NCBI RefSeq assembly: GCF_003725535.1 | Contig: NZ_RJSF01000040.1 | Span: forward strand, 107,797-171,796 | Length of the DNA: 64,000 nt | Direction of reading: 5' to 3' | Source: Nocardioides pocheonensis | GTDB lineage: Bacteria; Actinomycetota; Actinomycetes; Propionibacteriales; Nocardioidaceae | Part shown: positions 57,555 to 64,000 of the stretch, one piece after another | Position numbering within the stretch: position 1 is the first letter of the stretch | Layout: every line of letters starts with the position of its first letter | The notes under the pieces: model-generated | Told to the model about the DNA's origin: nothing | What the model saw: the letters and a program-made list of their open reading frames with translations, nothing else | Database searches by the model: none | Position numbers and translations under genes: made by a program

Positions 57555-57571
57555 CGAGAGCAGTGCTCTCG
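57555..57571. promoter_or_regulatory. TetR operator B, CGAGAGCAGTGCTCTCG
   Basis: Perfect 17-bp palindrome, centre 49 bp from operator A and 47 bp upstream of the epimerase ATG. Each divergent promoter thus has its own operator. Confidence 0.82.
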
Positions 57572-57617
57572 TTTCCACGGACCGAGGGCGATCCCCTCAC
57601 GACAGAAGGTGCAAGAG

Positions 57618-58535
57618 ATGTCCGATCGACACGTGATCATCGGGGCCGGGCCGGTCGGCCAGGCCGTGGCAACGGTTCTCGCCGAGCGCGGGGCCGACGT
57701 GGTCCTTGCCAGCCGCTCGGGGAAGGGACCGGAGCTGGCCGGAGCCCGGCGCGTGGCCGTCGACGCGGCCGATGCCGAGGAGCTGAGCCGCCTCACCGAG
57801 GGCGCACAGGTGCTCTACAACTGCGTCAACCCGCCCCGGTACGACGCCTGGGCCGAGCTGTGGCCGCCGGTCGCGGCCGCTCTCCTCACGGCGGCCGAGC
57901 GCACCGGTGCCGTGCTCGCGGTCACCGGCAACCTCTACCCCTACGGACCACTGGACCGGCCGATGGTCGAGGGCATGCCCGATGCCGCGCCCGGCAAGAA
58001 GGCCCAGATCCGGGCTCGCATGACCGCCGACGCGCTGGCCGCCCACAAGGCCGGCCGGATCCGCACCGTCGAGGTGCGTGGGTCGGACTATGTCGGTGCG
58101 CCGCTGGGCGACCATGCGCACGTTCCTCGCGTCGTACCGGCCGCTCTGGAGGGCAAGACCGTGCGGGTGATCGGCGACGCCCACCAGCCGCACACCTGGA
58201 CCGACGTGCACGACATGGGCCGCGCCCTCGTCGCCACCGCCGGCAACGAGTCCGCCCTGGGCCGGGTCTGGCACGCCCCCAGCAACCCGCCGCGGACGCA
58301 GGCCGAGGCGGTCAACGACGTGCTTGCGTCCGTCGGCCGGCCACCGGTCACCGTGAAGGCATACCCGCGCTGGGTGGTCCGCGGCTTCGGACTGCTGAAC
58401 TCCCAGATGCGCGAGCTGCAGGAGACCGAGTACCAGTTCACCCGCACCTACGTGATGGACTCCTCGGCGATCACCGCCGAGCTCGGGCTCGCCCCGACGC
58501 CGTGGGACGAGGTATGCCGGCGTACGGCGGGCTGA
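57618..58535 (+). CDS. NAD-dependent epimerase/dehydratase-like (atypical SDR)
   Basis: A 305-residue extended-SDR protein with Rossmann motif IIGAGPVGQAVATVLAERGA, GNLYPYG in place of the usual Y-x-x-x-K context, and TWTDVHDMGRALVATA. It may reduce or epimerise a small metabolite; the TetR link suggests xenobiotic or stress induction. AAGG precedes ATG 57618; GTG 57609 is an alternative start. Confidence 0.8.
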   Translation: MSDRHVIIGAGPVGQAVATVLAERGADVVLASRSGKGPELAGARRVAVDAADAEELSRLTEGAQVLYNCVNPPRYDAWAELWPPVAAALLTAAERTGAVLAVTGNLYPYGPLDRPMVEGMPDAAPGKKAQIRARMTADALAAHKAGRIRTVEVRGSDYVGAPLGDHAHVPRVVPAALEGKTVRVIGDAHQPHTWTDVHDMGRALVATAGNESALGRVWHAPSNPPRTQAEAVNDVLASVGRPPVTVKAYPRWVVRGFGLLNSQMRELQETEYQFTRTYVMDSSAITAELGLAPTPWDEVCRRTAG

Positions 58536-60521
58536 TCAGTCGGTGCTGAGCCGGCCGAAGCGCGTCGGCACGCCGTGCAGGGCCAGCCGGCCGACGCGGT
58601 CCGGCAGGTGGGGGGCTGTCCGGATCCCGTCGTCGCCGATGTCGAGACCGAGCACGGCCGTGATCAGCATCAGCGTCGTCCCGGCTGCCCACGCCTGCGG
58701 GCTGCACGCCGACGGGTAGGGCACCGGGACCTCCACGTCGTCCCGGCTGGCGCCCACGAGCGCCTCGGGCAGCCGGTGGTCGACGTACGGGCCGGCGTCG
58801 AGGAGGGCGCGTGCGATCCGCGCGGCCTCCGCGCGCCGGCCGTAGCGGGTCAGGCCCGCGACGATGAGCGCGTTGTCGTGCGGCCACACCGTGCCGTTGT
58901 GGTACTCCACCGGGTTGTACGCCGGCTGCCCGGCGGCCAGGGTACGCACGCCCCAGCCGGAGAACATCGCGTCGCCGAGCAGGTGGCCCACGACTGCATC
59001 GACGTGCTCCTCCGGGACGATCCCGCTCCACAGGAGGTGGCCCATGTCGGACGCGAGGGTGCGCACCGGCTGCTTGTCCGCGTCCAGAGCGAGCGCGTAG
59101 AAGCCCAGGTCGGGCAGCCAGAACGCGTCGACGAACCGGCTGCGCAGCGCGGCCGCGTCCTGCTCCAGGCGCTCGGCCAGTGCGGTGTCGCCCCAGACCT
59201 CGCGCGCGAGCCGAGCGGTCCGGACGCGCGCGTCGTAGGCGTAGCCCTGGACCTCGCACACGGCGTGCGGACGGCTCGCGATCCGGCCGTCGGGATGGAT
59301 GATCGAGTTCCAGGAGTCCTTCCAGCCCTGGTTCACCAGCCCGGTCGCCGGGTTGCGGGTCGCGTACTCGATGAACCCGTCGCCGTCCAGGTCGGCGTAC
59401 TCGTCCAGCCAGCGCACCGCGGCTCTCGCGTGCGGCTCGAGCGCGCGGACCGTCTCCACGTCTCCGCTCCAGCGCTCGTACTCGTCGAGGAGCACCAGGA
59501 AGAGCGGGGTCGCGTCGACCGACCCGTAGTACGGCGAGTGCGGACGCTGACCGAAGTGGACGAGCTCACCGTGCCGCAGCTCGTGCAGGATCTTGCCGGG
59601 CTCGGCGTCGCGGAAGTCATCGAACTCCGTGGCCTGGCAGGCGGCGAGCGCGTGGAGGGTGGCCCGCGCCAGGCCGGGTGCGTAGGGGAGGGCCTGGTAG
59701 CTGGCGATCAGGCTGTCGCGGCCGAACAGGGCCATGAACCAGGGCAGCCCGGCCGCAGGGACCATCCCCTCGGCGTGCGGGTCCGGGCAGAACCGTAGAG
59801 CGGCCAGGTCGACGAGGCTCTGCCGGTACAGGTGGCGCACGTCGTCGGAGTCGGTCTCCAGCCGCGGGGCGGCCGCCAGCCACTCCGCCAGCAGCGGCTC
59901 GTCGGCCGGACGGTTCGGCGCTGCGTCGCTGCCGGTGTCGACCATGACCTCGATGTCACGTGTCCAGGTCTCCCCGGGCTCGAGCACGAGCTGGAACTCG
60001 ACGGACTCACGGGTGTAGAACCCGGCCCCGGCGTGCACCTGGGTCTCCCGCCGGAACTCCTCGCGCCGGTAGCCGAGCACCGCGTGGTCGTCGCCGAGTC
60101 GGTGGTAGAGGACGCCGGCCTTGCCCAGCTTGTCCTTCACCTCGAAGACGTCGGCGAAGTCGGCGCCGAACGCCAGGGTCAGGCCGACGCGCACCTGCTC
60201 GGTGTCGTGGCTGGTGACCTCCAGCGTCTCGTGCAGCCCGCGGTCGATCCGGCGCCGCCGCACGATCGAGAGAGTGGGGTTGGTGTAGATCGTGCCGGTC
60301 GGCTCCTGGAGGTACATCACGGCGTGGTCGGAGTCGGTCTCCACAGCGCCCAGGACCTCGAGCGCGCGGCCGTTCACGCGCAGGGCCCACTGCGAGAGGT
60401 GGCGCATGTCCCGGTGGAACAGGCCCTCGGGGAGGTCCCCGGCGAGCGTGACGTCGCCGCGCGCGTCGCTGACCATGAACGTCGGGCCGGCGAGGACGGT
60501 GACCTGGCGCGGCCGGACCAT
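58536..60521 (-). CDS. Amylo-alpha-1,6-glucosidase / glycogen-debranching-type protein
   Basis: A 661-residue protein: N-terminal beta-sandwich debranching domain (about 5-200, FMVSDARGDVTLAGDLPEGL ... RDMRHLSQWALRV) and an (alpha/alpha)6 barrel (about 230-660) with GLPWFMALFGRDSLIASYQA, YGSVDATPLFLVLLDEYERW and EYHNGTVWPHDNALI. It likely hydrolyses an alpha-glucan or glucosyl conjugate. ATG 60521 overlaps the ANTAR-gene stop by one base, so the two are one operon. Confidence 0.9.
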   Translation of the reverse strand: MVRPRQVTVLAGPTFMVSDARGDVTLAGDLPEGLFHRDMRHLSQWALRVNGRALEVLGAVETDSDHAVMYLQEPTGTIYTNPTLSIVRRRRIDRGLHETLEVTSHDTEQVRVGLTLAFGADFADVFEVKDKLGKAGVLYHRLGDDHAVLGYRREEFRRETQVHAGAGFYTRESVEFQLVLEPGETWTRDIEVMVDTGSDAAPNRPADEPLLAEWLAAAPRLETDSDDVRHLYRQSLVDLAALRFCPDPHAEGMVPAAGLPWFMALFGRDSLIASYQALPYAPGLARATLHALAACQATEFDDFRDAEPGKILHELRHGELVHFGQRPHSPYYGSVDATPLFLVLLDEYERWSGDVETVRALEPHARAAVRWLDEYADLDGDGFIEYATRNPATGLVNQGWKDSWNSIIHPDGRIASRPHAVCEVQGYAYDARVRTARLAREVWGDTALAERLEQDAAALRSRFVDAFWLPDLGFYALALDADKQPVRTLASDMGHLLWSGIVPEEHVDAVVGHLLGDAMFSGWGVRTLAAGQPAYNPVEYHNGTVWPHDNALIVAGLTRYGRRAEAARIARALLDAGPYVDHRLPEALVGASRDDVEVPVPYPSACSPQAWAAGTTLMLITAVLGLDIGDDGIRTAPHLPDRVGRLALHGVPTRFGRLSTD

Positions 60522-61306
60522 CAGGCGCCCTCCGTTCGCTGGTCGGGCGGGACGGGACGGATCCGCGAGGTCGGCCTCGCGCCGCGCCGACTGGTCGCCG
60601 GTGGCCGCAGCCCGAGGTGGACGACGGCCTGGGCGACCGAGCGCAGGCTCGCGTTGTTGCGACGGGCGTGGTCACGCAGCATGGCGTAGGCCTGGTCGAT
60701 GGTGCAGCCGAGCTCCCCGACCAGGACGCCCTTGGCCTGCTCGATGTCGACCCGCGACTCCAGCGCCTCCTGCAGCTGCTCGGCGGTCCGCCGGACGTGG
60801 TCCAGGGCCGACTCGTGAGCGGCGTACCCGGCGGCGAGGTCGGCGAGTACCTCCGCGGCAGCGACCTCGGTGAGGTGCCAGCGGTGCGGCTCGCTCGCGA
60901 CCACGGTGAGCACGCCTGCCGGGCGTTCGCCCAGCCGCAGCGGCACCGCGAGGACGCCCTCGACGCCCGCGGAACGGGCGCGCTCGACGTACCGCGGCCA
61001 GCGCTCGTCGGCCTCGAGGTCGTCGGCGAACACCACCGCGCCCTCGCGCAACGCGTCGATCGTGGGGCCCTCGTCCAGCTTCATCTCGGTCGTGACCATT
61101 CCGGCTCCGGGGGCGTCGGTCGCCGCCACGGGCCGCAGCGTCCCGGCGCTGTCGGTCAGCACGACGGCCGCAGCCGGGATGCCCAGCACCTCGGACGTCC
61201 GGAGCGCGAGGTCCTGCATCACCTCGATGAGTGCGCCCGGACGCGCCATCGTCCGCGCGAGCTCCGAGCACGCCCGCGCGAGCGGCTCTTCCATGGCCCC
61301 GGTCAA
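60521..61306 (-). CDS. GAF-ANTAR antiterminator-type regulator
   Basis: A 261-residue protein: GAF domain (about 20-160, VAATDAPGAGMVTTEMKLDE ... VLAVPLRLGERPAGVLTVVA), a helix, then an ANTAR RNA-binding domain (about 180-235, ALESRVDIEQAKGVLVGELG ... AYAMLRDHARRNNASL). ANTAR proteins bind two-hairpin RNA targets to prevent termination. TTG 61306 is chosen with GGGAGGA close upstream; ATG 61294 is in frame but has no ribosome site at normal spacing. It is first in a two-gene operon. Confidence 0.85.
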   Translation of the reverse strand: MTGAMEEPLARACSELARTMARPGALIEVMQDLALRTSEVLGIPAAAVVLTDSAGTLRPVAATDAPGAGMVTTEMKLDEGPTIDALREGAVVFADDLEADERWPRYVERARSAGVEGVLAVPLRLGERPAGVLTVVASEPHRWHLTEVAAAEVLADLAAGYAAHESALDHVRRTAEQLQEALESRVDIEQAKGVLVGELGCTIDQAYAMLRDHARRNNASLRSVAQAVVHLGLRPPATSRRGARPTSRIRPVPPDQRTEGA

Positions 61307-61533
61307 GTGTCCTCCCAGACACACGTCGCGCCGTACCCCCTCGGCCCCGTACCCCGCACGGCGAAAACCAACATGGCGCGGCCCGCCGGGATCGCCGTTT
61401 CGGCCTGCAGGCCAGGGGTACAGCGTCCGCACGTCACCTTGCGGCCCCCGGACCTTCGGGCGCAGACGGACATCCACGCGTGACCCCGGACCCCGGCGCG
61501 CCATTGGCCGACTGCCGGGGGAGAGACCGCACG
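61307..61533. promoter_or_regulatory. Divergent region with SigB/SigF-type promoters
   Basis: On the plus strand GTTT (61397-61400), 15 bp, GGGTAC (61416-61421) matches the actinobacterial general-stress consensus G-x-T-T-N14-17-GGGTAT/C exactly, about 110 bp before the glycosyltransferase ATG. On the minus strand GTTG-N14-GGGTAC (61372 down to 61349) is a weaker counterpart for the GAF-ANTAR operon. The leader of about 100 nt before the glycosyltransferase could hold an ANTAR target, but no clear hairpin pair was seen. Confidence 0.65.
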
Positions 61534-62688
61534 ATGACCACCTTGCACACTCCGCACTCGCAGACCGGGCGCCTGCACACCAGGCGCCTGCTGACACGTC
61601 CGGTCACGGCTGCCCCGGACCGGACGCCACCGCTGCACGTGGCGGTCGTCGCGCCGCCCTGGTTCTCGGTCCCCCCGGACGGCTACGGCGGCATCGAGGC
61701 GATGCTCGGTGGCCTGGTCGACGGCCTGGTCGATCGCGGCCACCGGGTCACCCTGATCGGCGCGGGCCCCAACGGCACCCGAGCCGACCGGTTCGTCGCG
61801 GTCTACGAGGAACCGCCGTCCGAGCGCCTGGGCGAGCCGATGCCCGAGGTGCTGCACGCCGCGGTGGCGGCCAGGGTGCTCTCCGAGCTCGACGTGGACG
61901 TGGTGCACGACAACACGCTGGCGGGGCCCCTCGCCGCCCGGGGCTACCCGGCTCCCACCGTCGTGACCGCTCACGGTCCGGTGACCGGCGAGGCGGGTCG
62001 ACTCCTCGGCGCTCTGGGCGACTCCGTCGAGCTGGTCGCGATCTCGGACGCCCAGCGGCAGGATGCGCCGCACCTCAACTGGGTCGGCCGCGTGCACAAC
62101 GGCATCGACGTCGCGAGCCATCCCGTGGGCGAGGGCGCGGACGGTTACCTCCTCTGGCTCGGCCGGTTCTCGCCCGCCAAGGGGGCACACCTCGCGATCG
62201 ACACGGCGCGGGCCGCCGGGATGCCGCTCGTCCTCGCCGGCAAGCTCAGCGAGCAGTCCGAGCACGACTACTTCGAGGAGGCCATCCGGCCGCGGCTGGG
62301 CCCGGGCGTCTGCTACGTCGGTGCGGCTGACGCGGAGATGAAGCGCGAGCTGTACGGCGCGGCGTCGGCCCTGCTCTTCCCGATCACGTGGGACGAGCCC
62401 TTCGGTCTGGTCATGGTCGAGGCGATGGCCTGCGGCACACCGGTCGTCGCGCTCGGCCGCGGCAGTGTGCCCGAGGTCGTCGAGGACGGTGTCACCGGCT
62501 TCGTGGTGGACCACCCGGACGACCTGCTGGGCGCCGTACGACGCGTGGACGAGCTCGACCGAGCCGCGTGCCGGCGGCGTACCGAGGAGCTGTTCGACCA
62601 CCGCGTGATGGTCGACGGCTACGAGCGGATCTTCCGACAGGTCGCGGACGTGCCGGTGTCGTCGGTCGCGCGCCACCGCTCCGCCTGA
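61534..62688 (+). CDS. Family 4 glycosyltransferase
   Basis: A 384-residue GT-B retaining transferase: N-terminal VAPPWFSVPPDGYGGIEAML, HDNTLAGPLAARGY, and the donor-site motif PITWDEPFGLVMVEAMACGT (E-x7-E signature). GRGSVPEVVEDGVTGFVV completes the family pattern. The acceptor is unknown; capsule, glycolipid or trehalose/glucosylglycerate-type products are possible. A stress-sigma promoter drives it. It is divergent from the GAF-ANTAR operon. Confidence 0.9.
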   Translation: MTTLHTPHSQTGRLHTRRLLTRPVTAAPDRTPPLHVAVVAPPWFSVPPDGYGGIEAMLGGLVDGLVDRGHRVTLIGAGPNGTRADRFVAVYEEPPSERLGEPMPEVLHAAVAARVLSELDVDVVHDNTLAGPLAARGYPAPTVVTAHGPVTGEAGRLLGALGDSVELVAISDAQRQDAPHLNWVGRVHNGIDVASHPVGEGADGYLLWLGRFSPAKGAHLAIDTARAAGMPLVLAGKLSEQSEHDYFEEAIRPRLGPGVCYVGAADAEMKRELYGAASALLFPITWDEPFGLVMVEAMACGTPVVALGRGSVPEVVEDGVTGFVVDHPDDLLGAVRRVDELDRAACRRRTEELFDHRVMVDGYERIFRQVADVPVSSVARHRSA

Positions 62689-62733
62689 CGCGCTGGAGCG
62701 GAGCCTGCTGCCCGCCGGGTAACGTAGCCCCTT

Positions 62734-63852
62734 GTGGCAGCACGCGACTTCGACTCCGAGATCAAACAGCTCCAGGCGACCATGGCGACCATCGAGAAGG
62801 TCCTCGACGTGGACGGCATGCGGGCCGAGATCGCTGACCTCGCCGAGCAGGTGGCCGCGCCAGACCTCTGGGACGACCAGGCCAACGCGCAGCGGGTGAC
62901 CGGCCGGCTGTCGGCCCTCCAGGGCGAGCTGGATCGGTACACCACGCTCCAGTCCCGTCTCGACGACCTCGAGCTGATGCTGGAGATGGCCCGCGAGGAG
63001 GACGACGCGTCCGCACTCGCCGACTCCGAGGCCGAGCTCGACCGCATCCACAAGGCCGTCGAGCAGCTCGAGGTGCGCACGCTGCTCTCGGGCGAGTACG
63101 ACGCGCGCGAGGCGATCGTGAGCGTCCGAGCCGGGGCGGGCGGCGTCGACGCCGCGGACTTCGCCGAGATGCTGATGCGGATGTACACCCGCTGGGCCGA
63201 GCGCAACAAGTACCCCGTCGAGGTCTTCGACACCTCGTACGCCGAGGAGGCGGGCCTGAAGTCCGCGACCTTCGCGATCCACGCGCCGTACGCCTACGGC
63301 ACGCTGTCGGTCGAGGCCGGCACCCACCGCCTCGTCCGGATCAGCCCCTTCGACAACCAGGGTCGCCGGCAGACCAGCTTCGCGGCGGTCGAGGTGGTGC
63401 CGGTGCTCGAGCAGACCGACGAGATCGACATCCCCGACGAGGACATCCGGGTGGACGTCTACCGCTCCAGCGGCCCGGGCGGCCAGTCGGTCAACACCAC
63501 CGACTCGGCGGTGCGCCTGACCCACATCCCGACCGGCACGGTGGTCTCCTGCCAGAACGAGAAGTCCCAGCTGCAGAACAAGGCCTCGGCGATGGTGATC
63601 CTCAAGGCCAAGCTGCTGGCGATGAAGAAGGCCGAGGAGAAGGCCCACCTCGACGAGCTGCGCGGGGACGTCCAGGCGTCGTGGGGCGACCAGATGCGTT
63701 CCTACGTGCTCAACCCGTACCAGATGGTGAAGGACCTCCGCACGGAGTACGAGGTCGGCAACCCGCAGGCCGTCTTCGACGGCGAGATCGACGGCTTCCT
63801 CGAGGCCGGCATCCGCTGGCGGATGGGCGCGGAGGCCAGGGCCAAGGCCTGA
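62734..63852 (+). CDS. prfB: Peptide chain release factor 2
   Basis: A 372-residue RF2 that ends translation at UGA and UAA. SPF anticodon tripeptide in [15 protein letters not shown] (249-251) in [20 protein letters not shown]. The frame is continuous from GTG 62734 with no internal UGA and no CUUUGA slip site, so the E. coli-type autoregulatory frameshift is absent. TAACGT ends 8 bp before the GTG, indicating a leaderless mRNA. Confidence 0.97.
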   Translation: MAARDFDSEIKQLQATMATIEKVLDVDGMRAEIADLAEQVAAPDLWDDQANAQRVTGRLSALQGELDRYTTLQSRLDDLELMLEMAREEDDASALADSEAELDRIHKAVEQLEVRTLLSGEYDAREAIVSVRAGAGGVDAADFAEMLMRMYTRWAERNKYPVEVFDTSYAEEAGLKSATFAIHAPYAYGTLSVEAGTHRLVRISPFDNQGRRQTSFAAVEVVPVLEQTDEIDIPDEDIRVDVYRSSGPGGQSVNTTDSAVRLTHIPTGTVVSCQNEKSQLQNKASAMVILKAKLLAMKKAEEKAHLDELRGDVQASWGDQMRSYVLNPYQMVKDLRTEYEVGNPQAVFDGEIDGFLEAGIRWRMGAEARAKA

Positions 63853-63856
63853 CCGC

Positions 63857-63940
63857 ACGCCGAGCGGGCACTGATGCTGCCCCCGGGTACGCCGAGCGGG
63901 CACTGATGCTGCGCGAACGTACGCCGAGCGGGCGGTGCGG
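63857..63940. repeat. Three tandem 32-bp repeat units after prfB
   Basis: Units begin at 63857, 63889 and 63921 with ACGCCGAGCGGGC. The first two share 24 identical bases; the third keeps only the first 13. Downstream a near-inverse GCCCGCTCGCCG (about 63974-63985) could pair with a unit. No gene from here to the window edge. Confidence 0.65.
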
Positions 63941-64000
63941 CTGGCTCGCAACGGGCTCGCACGAATCACGAATGCCCGCTCGCCGGATCGCCGAGCAGCA

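Noticed and set aside
62734..62870. Programmed frameshift in prfB
   Set aside because: The reading frame is continuous with no in-frame UGA or slip sequence.

Overview
The window is very GC-rich with strong third-position G/C bias, densely packed with short intergenic gaps, many GTG/TTG starts and many 1-4 bp gene overlaps. It looks like the chromosome of a Nocardioidaceae-type actinobacterium (Nocardioides or a relative). Pointers are secA beside an Rv3235-family gene, a DUF222/HNH nuclease, a WS/DGAT acyltransferase, a class F sortase, Ku with a stand-alone LigD-type polymerase, a GAF-ANTAR protein, and prfB without a frameshift. The genus is inferred, not proven. No tRNA, rRNA, CRISPR array, prophage or insertion sequence was recognised.

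Layout. 1-1.6 kb: a glycosyltransferase cut by the window edge and its TetR regulator, with two tandem operators. 1.7-8.9 kb: secA; convergent to it a LysM/Rv3235-family pair; a small unknown protein; a BldC-like DNA-binding protein; and a SAF (CpaB-like)/CpaE-like pair. 8.9-14.6 kb: a membrane protein coupled to a cupredoxin-like lipoprotein, a WS/DGAT acyltransferase, small unknown genes and an HNH nuclease. 14.6-25.7 kb: amino-acid catabolism (pruA, tryptophan 2,3-dioxygenase, large NAD-glutamate dehydrogenase), two DUF2505 paralogues, an amidase and an SDR. 25.7-27.7 kb: a class F sortase and a likely surface substrate. 27.9-37.4 kb: Ku, a five-gene MacAB-like export operon, then an overlapping ligase / L,D-transpeptidase / LigD-polymerase operon. 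37.5-43.4 kb: a secreted S53 peptidase and a Tad pilus operon. 43.6-54.1 kb: a galactoside utilisation regulon. 54.2-64 kb: a HAD phosphatase, a soluble double-GAF chemoreceptor-like protein, a TetR/NAD-epimerase divergon, a GAF-ANTAR/debranching-enzyme operon divergent from a glycosyltransferase, prfB and a 32-bp repeat.

How parts fit. The galactoside locus has a LacI repressor between two divergent units: GH42 plus GH36 enzymes on one side, an ABC importer plus a GH35 enzyme on the other, with two LacI-type palindromes between them. Uptake and intracellular cleavage of alpha- and beta-galactosides therefore look co-regulated. The Tad operon lacks adjacent CpaB/CpaE genes; the SAF/CpaE pair about 30 kb upstream may supply them. 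Ku, ligase and polymerase make up an NHEJ set spread over about 10 kb, with an L,D-transpeptidase gene inside the ligase-polymerase operon. PruA and glutamate dehydrogenase form a path from pyrroline-5-carboxylate through glutamate to 2-oxoglutarate.

Regulatory signals are plentiful. Palindromic operators precede both TetR genes, the LacI gene and pruA. Strong hairpins follow the S53 gene, the Tad operon, the alpha-galactosidase gene and the solute-binding-protein gene. Many promoters place a -10 box 6-8 bp before the start codon, suggesting leaderless mRNAs. A GTTT-N15-GGGTAC promoter of the stress-sigma (SigB/SigF) type lies upstream of the glycosyltransferase at 61.5 kb.
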